Positions 61,277-64,000 of a DNA stretch of 64,000 bases are shown piece after piece. The notes beneath the pieces were generated by a model. That model saw nothing but the letters and a program-made list of their open reading frames with translations, ran no database searches and had not been told where the DNA came from. Source of the DNA: Aristolochia californica (Eukaryota > Streptophyta > Magnoliopsida > Piperales > Aristolochiaceae). The first letter of the stretch is position 1. Each line of letters begins with the position of its first letter. Location: positions 43,313,357 through 43,377,356 of the forward strand of contig JARWKL010000005.1 in assembly GCA_029961685.1 (NCBI GenBank), written 5' to 3'. The position numbers were made by a program, and so were the translations under genes.

Positions 61277-62599
61277 GGGGGGTTAGTCCATAATGAAGTG
61301 GAATGAATTACCCCCGCATTACTTAGTTCATCCCATTTATGGCATTAGTCTAGAATGACTTGAATTGAAGTGAGATAACATCGTTTCATTCGCTCAGGCA
61401 AAAACAGGGGAAAGTTGTTTCCTACCTATTTTGCAAATCATCTACTTTCCACGCGCGACGCGCGTTGCTTCTTCCCCTCCCCCTTCTCGTCAGCCTCTCC
61501 AGACGCAGAGCCCCCTCGGCCTCCCTCTCTTCCCCCCCACCCCCCCCCCCCCCCCCCCCCCCCCCCTACTCCGCGATTTTTTTTCTTCCCTCTGCCCCCA
61601 CCCCCGTCGGCCGTCCTCCCTCTGCCCCCACCTCCGTCGCAGAGCCCCTCGGCCTCCCTCTATTTCCGACCCCGCCTCCGTCGGCCTTCCTTCCTCCCTC
61701 TCTCGACCTCCGTCGCAGAGCACGGGAGGCCAGAGCCCCTCGGCCTCCTGGCTTCTCTTCTCTCTCGGCCTCCCTATTTTCTCCCTCTTGGCCCACCGTC
61801 GGAGCGTCGCCTCCGTCGCCGTTGCCAAGATCGCCGCAGAGGAAGACGAAGACGATATTTAATTTTTCCTAAGTTAGGAAAAATTAAACATCGTCGGTTT
61901 AATTATCCAATTAATTAAACCATTAGTTTTTATTTTTTGTTAATATATTATTAAATAATAATATTTAAAATGTATATTATGTTATTGATAAATTAATATA
62001 TTTATTTATTTATTATGTATTTATTTATTTTTATTAAAATAATGAGTTTTAATGTTAAACTATATCTTATGTTATTACAGAATAATTTATTTATTTATTA
62101 TATTCAATTATGTTATTTTTAATTTTTTTATTTATTTTAAATAATTTATTCTAGTCACACGTAATTAGTATATTAATTTATAATAAACTGTAATCATTAA
62201 TTGGTTTAATTATCCAATTGTTATAATTAATTAAACCATAATTATTTTTTAATTTATAATAAATTATAATCATTAAGTAATATAATATATTTTTTTATTA
62301 ATTAGGATATTAATATATTCTAATACTACACGTTAAATCACTTATAAGTGTAGTAACCACGTTTATTTTTGTTAATTATATGTTTAGGTATATGTTCTAT
62401 TTAAGTATATTATAAAATGTTACTTATTCTCTTTTTTATATCATATTTTTCATTTAGGGGCACTAACACTGGAATCTGTTTTCCAGCCACTTGAACTCGT
62501 CTATACTAACACCCAAACATGAATTGAAGTGGAAGCAATTCATCTCACTTCAATTCAATTTTTCACTTCATTCCCACTTCATTGTGGACTAACCCCCCC
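61277..62599. mobile_element. non-autonomous TIR DNA transposon, PIF/Harbinger-like
   Basis: The left end GGGGGGTTAGTCCATAATGA and the right end, read inward, GGGGGGGTTAGTCCACAATG are inverted copies that continue for 30 bp or more (AAGTGGAATGAA). TTA stands directly outside each end (61274-61276 and 62600-62602), as expected for the 3-bp TTA/TAA duplication of PIF/Harbinger elements. The 1.32-kb interior has a C-rich block (61440-61860) and a very AT-rich block (61860-62440), and no transposase is seen. The superfamily call rests on the TTA and G-rich ends. Confidence 0.7.
61440..61860. repeat. C-rich, proline-biased low-complexity block with 27-C run
   Basis: The block contains an uninterrupted run of 27 C (61540-61566) and imperfect repeats of CTCCGTCGCAGAGC and CCCTCGGCCTCC. 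Three frames are open here only because of base bias, so they are not taken as genes. Confidence 0.75.
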
Positions 62600-62602
62600 T
62601 TA

Positions 62603-63250
62603 GGGGGTTAGTCAACTTGAAGTCCGAGATGAAGATCAACTGTATGACGCCCTTCATCAGTTGAAGTCATTAGTGGAGCGCAAATGATATTTTATCTGGA
62701 TGCTAGAGATGAAGTTGTCCTTCATCTCCACATTTTTAAATCATTCATCTAGTTGAAGACCATTTTTAATCTTCTTCGAGATGAAAGACGCGCGCGGCTT
62801 GGTTTTTTTTTTCCCCCTTCTCCTCGCAACCCCCCTCTCTCGCGTGTCCTCGTTTCCTTTTTTTTCTCTCTCCCGCACCCCCTCTCTCGTCTCCATGTGC
62901 CCCCGACGTCGCTGCTCCCTCTCGTCTCCGGCCTCCGTCTCTCGGTCTTCTCTCGAACTTGTTATCTCTCTCGCACCCCCTCTCTTTTCTCCGTGCCTCT
63001 CTCTCTTCTCTCGGACTCGCTCTCCGTTTTTGTCTCTCGCTTCTCTCTCTCTCTTATCCCTTTCGACCTCCCTTTCTTCTCTTTCTTCTCTCTCTGGCTA
63101 TTCTCCTTTCCCCCAAAATACCTTCCGATTTCGTTCAATTTCCCCATTTCGATTTCGAAAATAAAAATGAAGATGAACTTGTCTACAGTAAGGGGGGGTT
63201 AGTGCCCCAAAGTGGATTCTTGAAGATCAAGTCATGTCCAACATGAAGAT
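62603..63250. mobile_element. adjacent element with a related terminus
   Basis: Directly after the shared TTA comes GGGGGTTAGTCAACTTGAAG, similar to the first element's end. A TC-rich block (62800-63110) like the C-rich block of the first element follows. Another TAAGGGGGGGTTAGTGCCCC lies at about 63189-63208. No clear inverted right end was found, so the structure is unresolved. Confidence 0.45.
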
Positions 63251-64000
63251 CATGTCATGTCATGTACATGAAGATCAGGTAAGAATTTGTGTTAGTGTTG
63301 ACGCCTTCATGTATAGGAAAACAGTTTTCAGTGAATAGTGCCCACTAATTAGAAAAACATAAAAAACAAGAGAATCCCTAAACCTGTACAGTACACTTAT
63401 AATTACAACATAATCCTCGAACCCCAAATTGGGTAAAACCATCATTATTACTACACGAGTAACTTATTTAATGTATAATTAAAATATATTAATATATTTA
63501 TTAATTGAATTAGATATGTTATTATGCATTAATACAGTAATTACGTGAAGCAATGAAATACGCACATGATTAATTATAATATAGCCTAAAAATGAATGTT
63601 TTAGGAGGAAAAATTGATTTAATCATAACTTTAATACACTATATATTTGTACGTAATATTACCACTATTAAATCACTAATATAATACAATAAATAAAAAA
63701 TAAATATAATGAGTAAATAAAGAATTATTTTATTAAAAACGAAATATGCGTAGTATTAATTGATAATACATTTCCAAAAAATTAAAATTAATCAATTGAT
63801 CAAATACATATTGTAATTATATTTTATTTATCAGATTTAAATATCTAGTTTAATATAGTAATAAAATTTAATAAATATAATACATAAATAAATATACAAC
63901 TTTATTACTAATGTAATAGAGTTTTATTGTAATAAGCAGTTCGTGATTAGCATTAAAATCATCAAATTACAAGTTTAGTACATAAGAACAACACATGTTC
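63251..64000. other. AT-rich terminal region
   Basis: Very AT-rich DNA. The start resembles the interior of the TIR element near 62450-62520 (GGAAAACAG and TAGTGCCC motifs in the opposite sense). No gene was seen. Confidence 0.45.

Noticed and set aside
61415..61918. Three overlapping proline-rich frames of 135-167 codons
   Set aside because: All frames are open because of the C-rich composition inside a transposon; there is no domain or start context.
62753..63202. 149-codon Ser/Leu/Phe-rich frame
   Set aside because: It comes from a TC-rich low-complexity block next to transposon ends.

Overview
This is nuclear DNA of a flowering plant. The genes have many short exons with GT-AG introns, two encode apparent chloroplast proteins (a site-2-protease and the CF1 gamma subunit), and the space between and inside genes is full of plant retroelements. 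The species cannot be named from the sequence. Long repeat-laden introns fit a medium or large genome, which is an inference.

Nine protein genes can be built exon by exon with consistent reading phase. In order they are: a METTL21-like lysine methyltransferase (-, 132-2903); myo-inositol 3-kinase (+, 3710-7993); a CPRD49-type GDSL esterase (+, 8980-11784); an LMBR1-like membrane protein (-, 12517-22456); GINS subunit PSF3 (+, 23979-25156); a secretory-pathway cyclophilin (-, 27804-30180); an APD-type RING E3 ligase (+, 31766-41983); a chloroplast ARASP-type S2P metalloprotease (+, 45414-46781); a SWI/SNF-type bromodomain protein (-, 50725-56154); and an intronless plastid ATP synthase gamma chain (+, 59371-60492). 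That is ten genes, nine of which look intact; the APD gene is broken. Four pairs of neighbours are divergent. The genes share no single pathway; this is an ordinary mosaic of housekeeping genes.

The interest lies in the mobile DNA. A 4993-bp Ty1/copia element with 143-bp LTRs and a perfect CCTAA target duplication sits inside coding exon 2 of the APD gene and puts a stop codon within 20 bp of the junction. An older, heavily decayed copia element occupies intron 11 of the LMBR1-like gene. A solo LTR with a perfect CAATT duplication lies in APD intron 7. Introns also hold the 3' end of a LINE (in the inositol kinase gene), a probable second LINE tail (in the bromodomain gene) and three related tRNA-like SINE copies. 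Between the APD and S2P genes lie an orphan LTR and a Ty3/gypsy RNase H relic. The last 3 kb hold a 1.3-kb TIR element with TTA target duplications, similar to PIF/Harbinger elements, a 27-base C run, and further related termini in AT-rich DNA.

No CRISPR array, operon, canonical tRNA or rRNA gene was seen. No wholly new system was found; the strongest leads are the disrupted APD allele and the repeat families.
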